DNA from: Microbacteriaceae bacterium
GTDB lineage: Bacteria > Actinomycetota > Actinomycetes > Actinomycetales > Microbacteriaceae
DNA: 64,000 nt
Direction of reading: 5' to 3'
Assembly (NCBI GenBank): GCA_031177985.1
Contig: JAPSJW010000004.1
Location: 62,001-126,000, forward strand
The notes under the pieces were generated by a model. It made no database searches and was not told the DNA's origin. It saw only the letters and a program-made list of their open reading frames with translations. This document shows, piece by piece, positions 17,998 through 26,650 of the stretch; the stretch's first letter is position 1; each line of letters opens with the position of its first letter. The translations under genes were made by a program, and so were the position numbers.

Positions 17998-18836
17998 GCT
18001 CGGAGCGAGGAGCCGCCGTCGCGGCGGCGAAGCGCATCGTCGTGAAGGTCGGCTCGTCGTCGATCAGCGGGCCCAACGCGGGTCAGATCGCCCCGCTCGT
18101 CGACGCCCTCGCGACCGCGCACGGTCGGGGAGTCGAGGTCGTGCTCGTCTCGTCAGGCGCCATCGCGACCGGCATCCCCTACCTGCGTCTCGACGGCCGC
18201 CCGCAGGACCTCGCCACCCAGCAGGCTGCGGCGGCGGTGGGCCAGAACGTGCTGATCTTCCGCTATCAGGAGAGCCTCGACCGGTACGGGATCGTCGCCG
18301 GTCAGGTGCTGCTCACCGCCGGGGATCTCGAGCATCCGACCCCTCGTGGCAACGCGCAGCGGGCCATGGAGCGACTGCTCGCCCTGCGCATCCTCCCCAT
18401 CGTCAACGAGAACGACACGGTGGCGACGCACGAGATCCGCTTCGGCGACAACGACAGGCTCGCGGCTCTCGTCTCGCAGCTCGTCGACGCCGACCTGCTC
18501 GTGCTGCTCTCCGACGTGGACGCGATCTACACCAAGCCCCCGCAGCAGCCCGGCGCGGTGCGCATCGGCCGGGTCGCGGCTGACGACGACCTCGCCGGAA
18601 TCGAGTTCGGCGACATCGGCTCGGCAGGCGTCGGCACGGGGGGAGCGGGCACCAAGGTCGGCGCTGCGCGGCTGGCCGCAGAGGCAGGCATCCCCGTCAT
18701 CGTCACCGCGACAGGGCTCGTGGACGACGCGCTCTCCGGTGCCGAGGTCGGCACCTGGTTCGACCCGCGGCCCGGTGCGCCGGCGCACCAGGCGCCCGGA
18801 ACGACGGGCGCCCCCGGAACTACACTCGAGGCATGA
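17994..18836 (+). CDS. proB: Glutamate 5-kinase without PUA domain
   Basis: An amino-acid kinase family enzyme of 280 residues that phosphorylates glutamate, the first step of proline synthesis. Visible motifs are VVKVGSSSI at the N-terminus, SSGAIATG, and IVNENDTV with FGDNDRLAA. The protein ends shortly after the kinase domain in a Pro/Ala/Thr-rich tail and lacks the ~100-residue PUA domain present in the E. coli enzyme (367 residues). It overlaps obgE upstream and proA downstream by 4 nt each. Confidence 0.95.
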   Translation: MSSERGAAVAAAKRIVVKVGSSSISGPNAGQIAPLVDALATAHGRGVEVVLVSSGAIATGIPYLRLDGRPQDLATQQAAAAVGQNVLIFRYQESLDRYGIVAGQVLLTAGDLEHPTPRGNAQRAMERLLALRILPIVNENDTVATHEIRFGDNDRLAALVSQLVDADLLVLLSDVDAIYTKPPQQPGAVRIGRVAADDDLAGIEFGDIGSAGVGTGGAGTKVGAARLAAEAGIPVIVTATGLVDDALSGAEVGTWFDPRPGAPAHQAPGTTGAPGTTLEA

Positions 18837-20101
18837 CCGACACCGTTCTGGCGACCGCCTCGATCACCGGGCTCTTCGAGCAGGCACGTGCCGCATCCGT
18901 GCCACTGGCGACGGCGACGCGGGCGGCCAAGGACGCCGCCCTCGAGGCCATCGCGCAGGGCATCGTCGCGGCGGAGGAGCGCATCGTCCTCGCGAACGAC
19001 CTCGACCTCGCGAACGGACGCGAGAACGGACTGAGCGCCGCCCTGCAGGACCGGCTGCGCCTCGATGGCGCACGGCTCGCCTCGCTCGCGGAGGCCGTGC
19101 GCGAGATCGCGGCACTGCCCGATCCGGTGGGCGAGGTCGTGCGCGGCGGCACGCTGCCGAACGGGGTCACGACGGCGCAGGTGCGCGTGCCGTTCGGCGT
19201 GGTCGGGGCCATCTACGAGGCCAGGCCCAACGTGACGATCGACATCGCGGCCCTCGCGCTCAAGAGCGGCAACGCGTCGCTGCTGAGGGGCGGCTCGGCG
19301 GCCGAGAACACCAACCGCGAGCTCGTCGCCGTCATCCAGGACGCTCTCGAGTCGACCGGGCTTCCGCGGTTCGCGGTGCAGACCATCGACGACTACGGTC
19401 GCGAGGGCGCCAGGCAGCTGATGCGCGCCCGGGGGTATGTCGACGTGCTGGTGCCGCGGGGCAGCGCCCAGCTCATCCAGACCGTGGTGACCGAGTCGAC
19501 CGTGCCCGTCATCGAGACCGGGGCGGGCGTCGTGCACATCCTGCTCGACGCCTCCGCGGATGCTGCGATGGCAGCGGACATCGTGCACAACGCGAAGGTG
19601 CAGCGTCCCAGCGTCTGCAACGCGGTCGAGACGCTGCTCGTGCACGAGGCCGCCGCGGACCGCGTCCTGCCCCAGGTGCTGCAGCGGCTTCGCGAGAGCG
19701 GGGTCACGCTCCACGCCGACGAGGCGACCCGTGCGGTGTTCCCGGATGCTCTGCCCGCCACCGACGAGGACTGGGCGACCGAGTACCTCTCGCTCGACCT
19801 CGCCGTGAAGGTCGTCAGCGGCCTCGACGAGGCGATCGACCACATCCGCCGGTACTCGACCCACCACACCGAGTCGATCGTGACGGCGGACCTCGCGAAC
19901 GCCGAGCGGTTCCTCGCGGAGGTGGACTCGGCCGTCGTCATGGTCAACGCGTCGACCCGCTTCACCGACGGCGGCGAGTTCGGCTTCGGTGCCGAGGTCG
20001 GCATCTCCACCCAGAAGCTCCATGCGCGCGGACCGATGGGCCTGCCCGAACTGACCAGTACGAAGTGGGTCGTGCGGGGTTCGGGTCAGGTGCGCGGCTA
20101 G
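18833..20101 (+). CDS. proA: Glutamate-5-semialdehyde dehydrogenase (gamma-glutamyl phosphate reductase)
   Basis: A 422-residue NADPH-dependent enzyme that reduces gamma-glutamyl phosphate, the second step of proline synthesis. The catalytic cysteine is in [16 protein letters not shown] and the conserved C-terminal [20 protein letters not shown] is present. Its ATG overlaps the proB stop, so kinase and reductase are made in a fixed ratio. Confidence 0.97.
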   Translation: MTDTVLATASITGLFEQARAASVPLATATRAAKDAALEAIAQGIVAAEERIVLANDLDLANGRENGLSAALQDRLRLDGARLASLAEAVREIAALPDPVGEVVRGGTLPNGVTTAQVRVPFGVVGAIYEARPNVTIDIAALALKSGNASLLRGGSAAENTNRELVAVIQDALESTGLPRFAVQTIDDYGREGARQLMRARGYVDVLVPRGSAQLIQTVVTESTVPVIETGAGVVHILLDASADAAMAADIVHNAKVQRPSVCNAVETLLVHEAAADRVLPQVLQRLRESGVTLHADEATRAVFPDALPATDEDWATEYLSLDLAVKVVSGLDEAIDHIRRYSTHHTESIVTADLANAERFLAEVDSAVVMVNASTRFTDGGEFGFGAEVGISTQKLHARGPMGLPELTSTKWVVRGSGQVRG

Positions 20102-20131
20102 AATCGTTCCGACCCCGACCGGAGGATGTCC

Positions 20132-20323
20132 ATGTCGTTGCTTGCCACCGCCGTGCTCGAGCGCCACGAGGAGCTCGCGCCGCTGCTGATGCCTCCGCTC
20201 GCCTTCGCCGGCATCGCTGCGGTGATCTTCATCGCTCTCGCGGTCGTCACCTACTCCTACCGCGACGTGGCGAACCGGCACCGCAGCAAGGGCGAGTCGG
20301 GCGACGGCGCATCGCTGCACTAG
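20132..20323 (+). CDS. Small single-span membrane protein
   Basis: A 63-residue protein with one hydrophobic segment (about residues 20-40, ending in AVVTYSYRD) and a charged C-terminal tail rich in Arg, Lys and Ser. ATG 20132 was chosen over 20126 because GGAGG at 20121-20125 directly abuts the earlier ATG. It lies between proA and nadD, a position where small membrane proteins are common in Microbacteriaceae. The function is unknown. Confidence 0.75.
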   Translation: MSLLATAVLERHEELAPLLMPPLAFAGIAAVIFIALAVVTYSYRDVANRHRSKGESGDGASLH

Positions 20324-20328
20324 GCGGC

Positions 20329-20931
20329 ATGGCCGGCAGCGAGCCGGCGGCCCGTCGGCCGCGCATCGGCATCATGGGCGGCACGTTCGACCCGATCCAC
20401 CACGGGCACCTCGTGGCTGCGAGCGAGGTCGCGATGTCGTTCGACCTCGACGAGGTCGTCTTCGTGCCCACGGGGCGGCCCTGGATGAAGCCGGATGCCA
20501 CGTCGAGCGAGCACCGCTACCTGATGACGGTCATCGCGACGGCCTCCAATCCGCGCTTCTCGGTCAGTCGGATCGACATCGACCGCAACGGTCCCACCTA
20601 CACGATCGACACGCTGCGGGACGTGCGAGCGATGCATCCCGACGCCGAGCTGTTCTTCATCACCGGCGCGGATGCCGTGGCTCAGATCCTGGAGTGGAAG
20701 GACGTCACCGAACTCTGGGAACTTGCACATTTCGTGGCGGTATCCCGCCCGGGACACGCCCTCACCATTAGTGATCTGCCGCAGCAGGGCGTAAGCTCGC
20801 TCGAGGTACCCGCCCTTGCGATATCCTCGACGGATTGCCGTGAACGGGTAGGCCGGGGGTCCCCGGTCTGGTATTTGGTTCCCGATGGTGTCGTTCAGTA
20901 CATCGCCAAACACCATCTGTATCGGAGTTAG
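20329..20931 (+). CDS. nadD: Nicotinate-nucleotide adenylyltransferase
   Basis: A 200-residue nucleotidyltransferase that adenylates nicotinate mononucleotide in NAD synthesis. It has the [12 protein letters not shown] motif (HxGH) near the N-terminus and the ISSTDCRER motif near the C-terminus, the usual ISSTxxR signature. The start at 20329 is 5 nt after the previous stop. The next gene starts 2 nt after the nadD stop. Confidence 0.95.
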   Translation: MAGSEPAARRPRIGIMGGTFDPIHHGHLVAASEVAMSFDLDEVVFVPTGRPWMKPDATSSEHRYLMTVIATASNPRFSVSRIDIDRNGPTYTIDTLRDVRAMHPDAELFFITGADAVAQILEWKDVTELWELAHFVAVSRPGHALTISDLPQQGVSSLEVPALAISSTDCRERVGRGSPVWYLVPDGVVQYIAKHHLYRS

Positions 20932-20933
20932 AC

Positions 20934-22916
20934 ATGACCACCTTCCATGAGTCGCAGCCGCAGAGTCGGCGCGCGGTTCGGCAGAGTGAGCGTGACTCGA
21001 ATCCGGATGGCGCTCCCTCGTTCGGCGAGTTCGCCGACCAGCCCGAGCAGGGCTCCTCGTTCTTCTCCGGGGGCACCTACCGCCCCGACGCCGGGCGCGC
21101 GTCCGAGGAGGGCCAGCCCGCCGGTCGGCGTGCCCGTGCCGCCGAGCCGCCCGCGGAGCCCCTGACCTACACGACGCAGAACCGCTCGGCTGTCCCGTCC
21201 TATGACGGCCCGTCGTTCCGCAACCGTCCGGCTCCGACGGTGGACACGCCGACGGAGGCGATCCCCGCCCAGGAGGCTCCCGCCTACCGAGTGCGTGATT
21301 TCAGCCCCGAAGGGCGCCGGTCGGCGCCCGCGTGGACGCCGCCGCAGGCCGGTGCCAAGGACCTCGACTACCACACCTCCGGATCGAGCGCGCTCGCATC
21401 CGCACCGCCTCCCGTCGTCCGGTCAGCGCCTCCGATCGAGCCTCCGACCGCATCGCCGGAGCAGACCTTGACGCGTCGTGAGCTGCGCGCCCTGCGTGCG
21501 CAGGTGGATGCCGGCGACCAGGCCGAGGCTCCTGCCCGTCCCACCCCCGCGACGGCGGATGCTCTCGACACCATCCTCATGTCCGGTCCGATCGAGCTGC
21601 CGATGCTCGCCGGGCTGGCACCCGCCGACGCCGCTGCGGCATCCGATGCTGCAGCCTCGGTGGCGGCAGCCTCGACTCCGGTCCCTCCGGTAACCGCTGC
21701 TCCGTCGAGTGCGGACGACGCTCCGGCCGACGCCGGTCAGACCGGGCCCACCGCCGTCGCCCCTGCACCGATCGTGGAGCAGGCGCCGATCGTGGAGCAG
21801 GCGCCCACCGAGGCCGCCGCTCCCGTCGCGGATTCTCCCTTCCCGTCCCGTCGTGCCCGCCGTCGCGCCGAGCAGGCCGGTGAGCCGCAGGTGGCGCCGA
21901 CCGACAGCTCGGCTCGCGACGAGCCGCCCGCTCTCGTCGAGCCGGGTCAGCGCGCCGACATCGGTCTGCCGCCGGCACCTACGGCAGCGCTCGAGACCCT
22001 GTTCGGCGACGCCGCGCGGACCGATGATGCGGCCCAGACTCGCGCCGGAGCTCCGTCCCACGACGCGCAGCAGTCGGAAGACACCGTGCAGTCGGAAGAC
22101 ACCGGGCAGTCGGAAGACGCCGTGCAATCGGAAGACGCCGAGCAGTCGGGGGACGGCGAGCAGTCGCCCGCCGGCGCCGGCCCGGTCTCCGCCGCTCCGA
22201 CGACTCCGATTGCCGACGCGCCGGCTCCGTCGCCGAAGGACGCGCCCGACGTGTTCGGAGTGCTGTTCGGCGGCAAGCCGCCCGTCGCGAACCCCACCGG
22301 CGAGTTCAAGCCCGCGACCGCCGCGGAGGTCGAGCCTCCCGTCGCCAGCAGCCCGTGGACTCCTGCGGAGGATGCCGCCGCGGCCGACGCGCACCCCCGC
22401 CGCTCCACCTTCGAGGAGCCGACGCCCGAGACCGAGCGCCAGACCTCCCCGTTCGTTCCGCCCGCAGGCCACTGGTCGCAGGCGGAGACCGCTCCCGAGC
22501 ACGACACGTCGATCAACCGGACGGTCGGCTCGGGCACCGGCACCACGAATGCCCTCGTGCTGCCGCACATCCCCGAGGCCAGCATCCAGGGCCCCATCGG
22601 CGCGACCGGGGAGATCATCCTCACCGGATCCGTCGACCTGCCGCAGGGCTTCGGAGCCACCGGGGCCAACCCCGCGCAGCTCGATGGCCACGCTGCCGAC
22701 CAGGACGCGAACGACCGCGAGCTGCTGACCACGGATTCCGCGCCGGTGCGCGCCATCCGTGCCGTGAGCAGCCGCACCTCCACGCGCAACGTCATCGCCC
22801 AGCAGCCCGTCCGCAAGAGCAACAGGATGCTCGGCGTGCTGATCGGCTCGTGCGTCGTGCTCGGCGGCAGTGTCGTCGGTCTGCTCGTCTGGGCGGTCGG
22901 CTCGGGAGTGTTCTGA
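20934..22916 (+). CDS. Large disordered protein with C-terminal membrane anchor
   Basis: A 660-residue protein of low-complexity, Pro/Ala/Ser/Glu-rich sequence over its first ~620 residues. A basic stretch (RKSNRM) and one membrane segment (LGVLIGSCVVLGGSVVGLLVWAV, given here as positions about 636-658) close it. There is no signal peptide, so the long arm is probably cytoplasmic with the tail anchored. It holds five 18-bp tandem units at 22071-22160 coding QSED(T/A)x. Similar long disordered proteins occur between nadD and rsfS in related genomes. The function is unknown. Confidence 0.75.
   Translation: MTTFHESQPQSRRAVRQSERDSNPDGAPSFGEFADQPEQGSSFFSGGTYRPDAGRASEEGQPAGRRARAAEPPAEPLTYTTQNRSAVPSYDGPSFRNRPAPTVDTPTEAIPAQEAPAYRVRDFSPEGRRSAPAWTPPQAGAKDLDYHTSGSSALASAPPPVVRSAPPIEPPTASPEQTLTRRELRALRAQVDAGDQAEAPARPTPATADALDTILMSGPIELPMLAGLAPADAAAASDAAASVAAASTPVPPVTAAPSSADDAPADAGQTGPTAVAPAPIVEQAPIVEQAPTEAAAPVADSPFPSRRARRRAEQAGEPQVAPTDSSARDEPPALVEPGQRADIGLPPAPTAALETLFGDAARTDDAAQTRAGAPSHDAQQSEDTVQSEDTGQSEDAVQSEDAEQSGDGEQSPAGAGPVSAAPTTPIADAPAPSPKDAPDVFGVLFGGKPPVANPTGEFKPATAAEVEPPVASSPWTPAEDAAAADAHPRRSTFEEPTPETERQTSPFVPPAGHWSQAETAPEHDTSINRTVGSGTGTTNALVLPHIPEASIQGPIGATGEIILTGSVDLPQGFGATGANPAQLDGHAADQDANDRELLTTDSAPVRAIRAVSSRTSTRNVIAQQPVRKSNRMLGVLIGSCVVLGGSVVGLLVWAVGSGVF
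22071..22160 (+). repeat. Five in-frame 18-bp tandem repeats (QSEDxx)
   Basis: Units start at 22071, 22089, 22107, 22125 and 22143, with consensus CAGTCGGAAGACRCCGDG. The first three differ by one or two bases; the last is most diverged. They code for QSEDTV, QSEDTG, QSEDAV, QSEDAE and QSGDGE. Confidence 0.95.
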
Positions 22917-22946
22917 GTTCGTGCTCGCCCGCAACAGAAGGAATTC

Positions 22947-23321
22947 GTGACCGCATCCGCGCGCGCCCGTGAGCTGCTCGCCACCGCCGCCCTCGCCGCC
23001 GACTCGAAGCAGGGCGAGGACCTCGTCGCCCTCGACGTGTCCGGCCCCCTCCCCCTGACCGATGTCTTCCTGCTCGCCAGCGGTCGCAACGAGCGCAACG
23101 TGCTCGCGATCGCCGACGAGATCGAGGACAAGCTGCTCGAGGATCTCGGCGCCAAGCCGATCCGCCGCGAGGGGCGCACAGAGGGCCGTTGGGTGCTGCT
23201 CGACTTCGGTGACCTGGTCGTGCACGTCTTCCACGAGGAGGACCGCATGTACTACTCGCTCGAGCGGCTCTGGAAGGACTGCCCCGTGCTGCCTCTTCCG
23301 GTCAATTCCGGAGCAGAGTGA
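22947..23321 (+). CDS. rsfS: Ribosomal silencing factor RsfS
   Basis: A 124-residue protein that binds uL14 and blocks 30S-50S joining when nutrients are short. The family core is clear: VSGPLPLTDVFLLASG, RREGRTEGRWVLLDFGD and VVHVFHEEDRMYYSLERLW. The GTG start at 22947 follows AGAAGGA. The order nadD-(membrane protein)-rsfS is typical. Confidence 0.96.
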   Translation: MTASARARELLATAALAADSKQGEDLVALDVSGPLPLTDVFLLASGRNERNVLAIADEIEDKLLEDLGAKPIRREGRTEGRWVLLDFGDLVVHVFHEEDRMYYSLERLWKDCPVLPLPVNSGAE

Positions 23322-23379
23322 CCCTGCACGCAGTGCAGACTCCCAGCGGAGGCACAGACGCCGCCGGTTGGATGACGGC

Positions 23380-23730
23380 ATGAAGTGTCCCAACGACGGC
23401 GCCACCCTCGTCATGAGCGAGCGCTCCGGCATCGAGATCGATTACTGCCCCGAGTGCCGAGGCGTCTGGCTCGACCGCGGTGAGCTCGACAAGATCATCG
23501 ACCGTGCCGGCAGCGGAGCCCCTGCGGCAGCCGCAGCGGCTCCGGGCGCTCCCGTCACGCCGCCGGCGCCGCAGGTGCAGCAGCCTCCCGTGCAGCAGCC
23601 GCAGTACTACGACACCAAACGCGGGTACGACAACCGCGGGTATGACAATCGGGGCTACGACTCCCGTGGCTACGGCCAGCAGCCGTACCGCAAGAAGAAG
23701 GACAACTGGCTCAGCGACCTCTTCGACTGA
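23380..23730 (+). CDS. TFIIB-type zinc finger protein with YDNRG repeats
   Basis: A 116-residue protein with an N-terminal zf-TFIIB zinc ribbon (CPNDGATLV ... CPECRGVWLDRGELDKI, Cys at residues 3 and the CPEC pair near 23-26). A Pro/Ala/Gln linker and three YD(N/S)RG repeats (coded at about 23626-23673) follow, ending in KKKDNWLSDLFD. This layout is common in actinobacteria and no function is established. The C-terminal basic/aromatic tail could bind nucleic acid or membranes; that is speculative. Confidence 0.85.
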   Translation: MKCPNDGATLVMSERSGIEIDYCPECRGVWLDRGELDKIIDRAGSGAPAAAAAAPGAPVTPPAPQVQQPPVQQPQYYDTKRGYDNRGYDNRGYDSRGYGQQPYRKKKDNWLSDLFD

Positions 23731-23805
23731 GCGTGTGCCGCTGGCCGGCGTGTGAGGCAGCCCCCCGGAATGTAGTAGTCTTTTCCGGTGCCCGATCAGG
23801 GTCAC

Positions 23806-23878
23806 GGGCCTGTGGCGCAGCTGGTAGCGCACCTGCATGGCATGCAGGGGGTCAGGGGTTCGAATCCCCTCAGGTCCA
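23806..23878 (+). tRNA. tRNA-Ala (anticodon GGC)
   Basis: A cloverleaf can be folded: acceptor GGGCCTG (23806-23812) with CAGGTCC (23871-23877), discriminator A, anticodon stem CCTGC/GCAGG enclosing ATGGCAT, and T-arm with GGTTCGAATCC. The anticodon GGC reads GCC/GCU alanine codons. CCA is not encoded in full. Confidence 0.96.
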
Positions 23879-23885
23879 CAGATCG

Positions 23886-23918
23886 GAAGAGCCGCCTTCG
23901 GGCGGCTCTTCTGCGTTT
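23886..23918 (+). terminator. Strong hairpin terminator after tRNA-Ala
   Basis: An 11-bp perfect stem, GAAGAGCCGCC (23886-23896) with GGCGGCTCTTC (23901-23911), has a TTCG loop and is followed by TGCGTTT. It lies between the tRNA and the convergent WYL regulator gene and could act in both directions. Confidence 0.85.
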
Positions 23919-23926
23919 CGCGACTC

Positions 23927-24886
23927 CTACCGGCTCCGCACGTCGGCGAACCGCCGGCCGAGCCGATCGAAAGCCTCGGCCAGGGCGGCCGGTTCCGCCG
24001 TCTCGATCGCCGCGTCGAACCGGCCGAACGCTGCCGCCAGGGCGATCCACGACCATGCGCCATCCGAGATCCGACAGCGGTCTTCGCCGAGATCCTCGAC
24101 GACGCCGTCGCGCACGAACGGTGCGACGGCGGATGCCGGCGCGCGCAGGACGACGCGACCGATGCAGGGCCACGCATCCGCCTCGTCCGAACCCTTGAAC
24201 CGGGCGGAGACGTAGGCGGCCGCGTCGTCGCCGGGGATGCGGCGAAGCGCGAAACGCGGGCCGGTGGGCACCCGCGGCGTCATCCGGTCGAGGCGGTAGA
24301 TGCGCCAGCCCTCCCGATCGAGATCCCACGCCACGAGATACCAGCGGGCGTCGCGAGCCACGACCGCGTGCGGCTCGACCCGTCGCGGAGAGGTCGGCCG
24401 GCCACCGTGGTCCGAAGAGCCGTAGTCGAACCTCAGCACCACCCTCGCCCGCACCGCGTCGCCGACGGCGAGCAGCGTGGCGGGGTCGACCCGGGCGGAG
24501 GCGACCGGCGCGACCGCGACGTCAATCGACTCCACGCGGTGGCGGAGCCGCGAGGGGAGCACCTGCCGCAGGGTGCCGAGCGCCCGCGCGGCGCCTTCCT
24601 CCACATCCGCTCCCGACGACGCGGCCATCCGCAGCGCGACCGCCAGTGCGACGGCCTGCTCGTCGTCGAAGAGCAGGGGAGGCAGCTGCGCTCCGGCGTC
24701 GAGACGGTAGCCGCCGTCCGGGCCCTTGACCGCGGCGATGCTGTAGCCGAGCTCCCGCAGCCGCTCGATGTCGCGGCGCACGGTGCGTGCGCTGACGGCC
24801 AGGCGCTCGGAGAGAAACGCGCCAGGCCAGTCCCTGCGCGCCTGGAGCAGGGACAGCAGGGCCAGCAGCCGGTCCGTTGTCGCCAT
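23927..24886 (-). CDS. WYL-domain transcriptional regulator (YafY type)
   Basis: A 319-residue regulator with an N-terminal winged helix-turn-helix (MATTDRLLALLSLLQ, SARTVRRDIERLRELGY), a central WYL domain (WYLVAWDLDREGWRIYRLDRM) and a WCX-type C-terminal extension. Proteins of this form bind DNA and sense small ligands or single-stranded nucleic acid. It is divergent from a VOC-family gene, a recurrent pairing, and probably controls it through the palindrome between them. The ATG at 24886 has no clear ribosome site. Confidence 0.92.
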   Translation of the reverse strand: MATTDRLLALLSLLQARRDWPGAFLSERLAVSARTVRRDIERLRELGYSIAAVKGPDGGYRLDAGAQLPPLLFDDEQAVALAVALRMAASSGADVEEGAARALGTLRQVLPSRLRHRVESIDVAVAPVASARVDPATLLAVGDAVRARVVLRFDYGSSDHGGRPTSPRRVEPHAVVARDARWYLVAWDLDREGWRIYRLDRMTPRVPTGPRFALRRIPGDDAAAYVSARFKGSDEADAWPCIGRVVLRAPASAVAPFVRDGVVEDLGEDRCRISDGAWSWIALAAAFGRFDAAIETAEPAALAEAFDRLGRRFADVRSR

Positions 24887-24895
24887 GGGTCCACT

Positions 24896-24924
24896 CTGTC
24901 GCAAGAAGCGGACAGAAACTGTCC
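24896..24924. promoter_or_regulatory. Palindromic operator between WYL regulator and VOC gene
   Basis: GGACAG (24910-24915) and CTGTCC (24919-24924) form a perfect inverted repeat around AAA. A third half-site CTGTC lies at 24896-24900. The site is 62 nt upstream of the VOC start and 24 nt from the regulator start, well placed for regulation of both genes by the WYL protein. Confidence 0.65.
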
Positions 24925-24985
24925 TCCACCGCTGCGAGGGTCGTGTCGTGGCCGCCGACGGGGCGGCTCGACACGAAGGAGCGAC

Positions 24986-25405
24986 ATGTCCATCACGACC
25001 ACGACCCACCTCAACTTCCGCGGCGACGCCCGAGCTGCCCTGGAGCTCTACCAGTCCGTCTTCGGCGGAGACCTCTCCGCCGTGAGCTACGCCGACGCGC
25101 ACAGCGTGCAGAACCCGGCCGAGGCGGACCAGATCATGTGGGGTCAGGTCGCCTCGGCCGACGGCTTCCACGTCATGGCTTACGACGTTCCCTCCTCACG
25201 CGCCTGGGAGCCGGGGGTCGCGCCGTTCTTCGTCTCGGTCCGGGGCGCCGACGCAGACGAGATCAGGCGCTACTGGGACAGGCTCGCCGACGGCTCCACC
25301 GTCGTCGTGCCGCTCGCTCCGGCGCCCTGGGCGCCGCTCTACGGAATGATGACCGACCGGTTCGGCGTCACGTGGGTGCTCGACGTCGAAGTCGCCTGGA
25401 GCTGA
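24986..25405 (+). CDS. VOC family (PhnB/glyoxalase-like) protein
   Basis: A 139-residue protein of the vicinal oxygen chelate superfamily, PhnB/3-demethylubiquinone-methyltransferase-like branch. It has FRGDARAALELYQSVFGG at the N-terminus and a C-terminal MMTDRFGVTWVLDV strand. The reaction is not known; members of this branch often lack metal ligands. AAGGAG precedes the ATG. It is divergent from and probably controlled by the WYL regulator. Confidence 0.88.
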   Translation: MSITTTTHLNFRGDARAALELYQSVFGGDLSAVSYADAHSVQNPAEADQIMWGQVASADGFHVMAYDVPSSRAWEPGVAPFFVSVRGADADEIRRYWDRLADGSTVVVPLAPAPWAPLYGMMTDRFGVTWVLDVEVAWS

Positions 25406-25423
25406 TCGGCGCGGAGCCGTTCG

Positions 25424-26080
25424 TCAGCCGGCGAGCGGCTCCCGCCCGATGCCGACGGTCTCGCCGAGGGCGTCGAAGACGGCGCCGTTGAGCCGGAAGG
25501 CCAGCCGCGCCTCCTCGACGAGCTCGCGCTGCTGCAACGGCGTCAGGGCGAGGTCGTCGAGACCCGCGCGATAGGCGCGCTTGTACTGCACGAGGTTCTC
25601 GATGCCGTCGAAGCGGTAGAAGCCGAGCTGCGCATCCGTCGCGCCGTAGTGCCGCCGCAGCATCGCCGCGACCACCTGCCCGCCGCTGAGGTCGCCCAGG
25701 TAGCGCGTGTAGTGCTGGGCCAGTGGTCGGAGCCACCCCTCGAGGCTCCGCACGTGCTCCGCGTAGGCGACCGTGGCCGGAAGGGGGCGGATGCTGCGCC
25801 AGTCGGGCATGCCGAGGGCGGCCAGATCGGCGTCGATGCTCGGCACCCTCCGTAGGGCGGCGTCACCGAGCATCCACGGCTCGTCGCTCGAAGGTTCGCG
25901 CGACTCGAGCGCGGCGTAGACGTGGGCGAGCTGTGCGAGATAGACGCCGTACGCCTCCAGGTCGAGCTGCCCGCTCATGAGCGCTGCGATGAAGGACCGG
26001 TTCTCGGTGGAGCGATGCTCGGCGCTGGTCGCGTCGCGCAGGATCGCGGCGGTGCCTGCCTCGGGGGAGTCGGATGCCAT
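25424..26080 (-). CDS. Biliverdin-producing heme oxygenase
   Basis: A 218-residue heme oxygenase (HmuO/HO-1 type) that opens heme to biliverdin, CO and iron. The proximal ligand is H22 in LRDATSAEHRSTEN, and the distal helix motif YLGDLSGGQ is intact. No transport genes for heme are adjacent. A GAGG site 4 nt before the ATG lies inside a sequence resembling half a DtxR iron box, suggesting iron control. Confidence 0.93.
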   Translation of the reverse strand: MASDSPEAGTAAILRDATSAEHRSTENRSFIAALMSGQLDLEAYGVYLAQLAHVYAALESREPSSDEPWMLGDAALRRVPSIDADLAALGMPDWRSIRPLPATVAYAEHVRSLEGWLRPLAQHYTRYLGDLSGGQVVAAMLRRHYGATDAQLGFYRFDGIENLVQYKRAYRAGLDDLALTPLQQRELVEEARLAFRLNGAVFDALGETVGIGREPLAG

Positions 26081-26094
26081 TCAGCCTCGCCTCA
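26079..26094 (-). promoter_or_regulatory. Possible degenerate DtxR/IdeR iron box at heme oxygenase start
   Basis: The minus-strand sequence TGAGGCGAGGCTGAAT matches the left half of the consensus TTAGGTTAGGCTAACCTAA well but the right half poorly. It overlaps the ribosome site and start codon, so it would block transcription elongation or be chance. Confidence 0.3.
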
Positions 26095-26152
26095 CCCTCC
26101 CACCCTACTGACCGGGGTGCCGGCTGTCAGCGACGGGTCGTACCGTTGCCGC

Positions 26153-26644
26153 ATGAGCCGCGTGAGCATCGACGACATTCCCGTGACCACGATCGACGGC
26201 CGAGCGACCACCGTCGGCGAGTTCGGGGACCGGGCGCGGCTCATCGTCAACGTCGCCTCCCGGTGCGGGCTCGCGCCGCAGTACGAGGCGCTCGAGGCGC
26301 TGCAGCGACGCTACGAGCCACGCGGGTTCACCGTGCTCGGCTTCCCGAGCAATCAGTTCCTCCAGGAGCTCGGGTCGGAGGACGCGATCGCCGAGTACTG
26401 CTCCACCACCTGGGGCGTCACCTTCCCGATGTTCGAGCGGGTCAAGGTGAACGGGCGATCGCGCCATCCGCTCTACGGGCAGCTGACGCGAGTGCCCGAC
26501 GACGACGGGAAGGCGGGTCGCGTCACCTGGAACTTCGAGAAGTTCGTGGTGGCGCCCGGCGGCGAGGCACGGCGGTTCCGCCCGTCGACCCAGCCTGAGG
26601 ACGCGGCGGTCGTCGAGGCGATCGAGGCGGCGCTGCCCGGCTGA
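26153..26644 (+). CDS. Glutathione peroxidase-family thiol peroxidase
   Basis: A 163-residue GPx-fold peroxidase with cysteine (not selenocysteine) at C38 in NVASRCGLAPQY. The catalytic Gln and Trp partners are in FPSNQF and VTWNFEKF, and a second cysteine (EYCSTTWG) may resolve the sulfenate. Actinobacteria generally lack glutathione, so a thioredoxin-type reductant is more likely. The ATG lies 6 nt after TACCGT without a ribosome site, suggesting a leaderless mRNA. Confidence 0.92.
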   Translation: MSRVSIDDIPVTTIDGRATTVGEFGDRARLIVNVASRCGLAPQYEALEALQRRYEPRGFTVLGFPSNQFLQELGSEDAIAEYCSTTWGVTFPMFERVKVNGRSRHPLYGQLTRVPDDDGKAGRVTWNFEKFVVAPGGEARRFRPSTQPEDAAVVEAIEAALPG

Positions 26645-26650
26645 GCGGCG

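Noticed and set aside
22071-22160. CRISPR-like repeat array
   Set aside because: Units are 18 bp, contiguous without spacers and in frame inside a gene.
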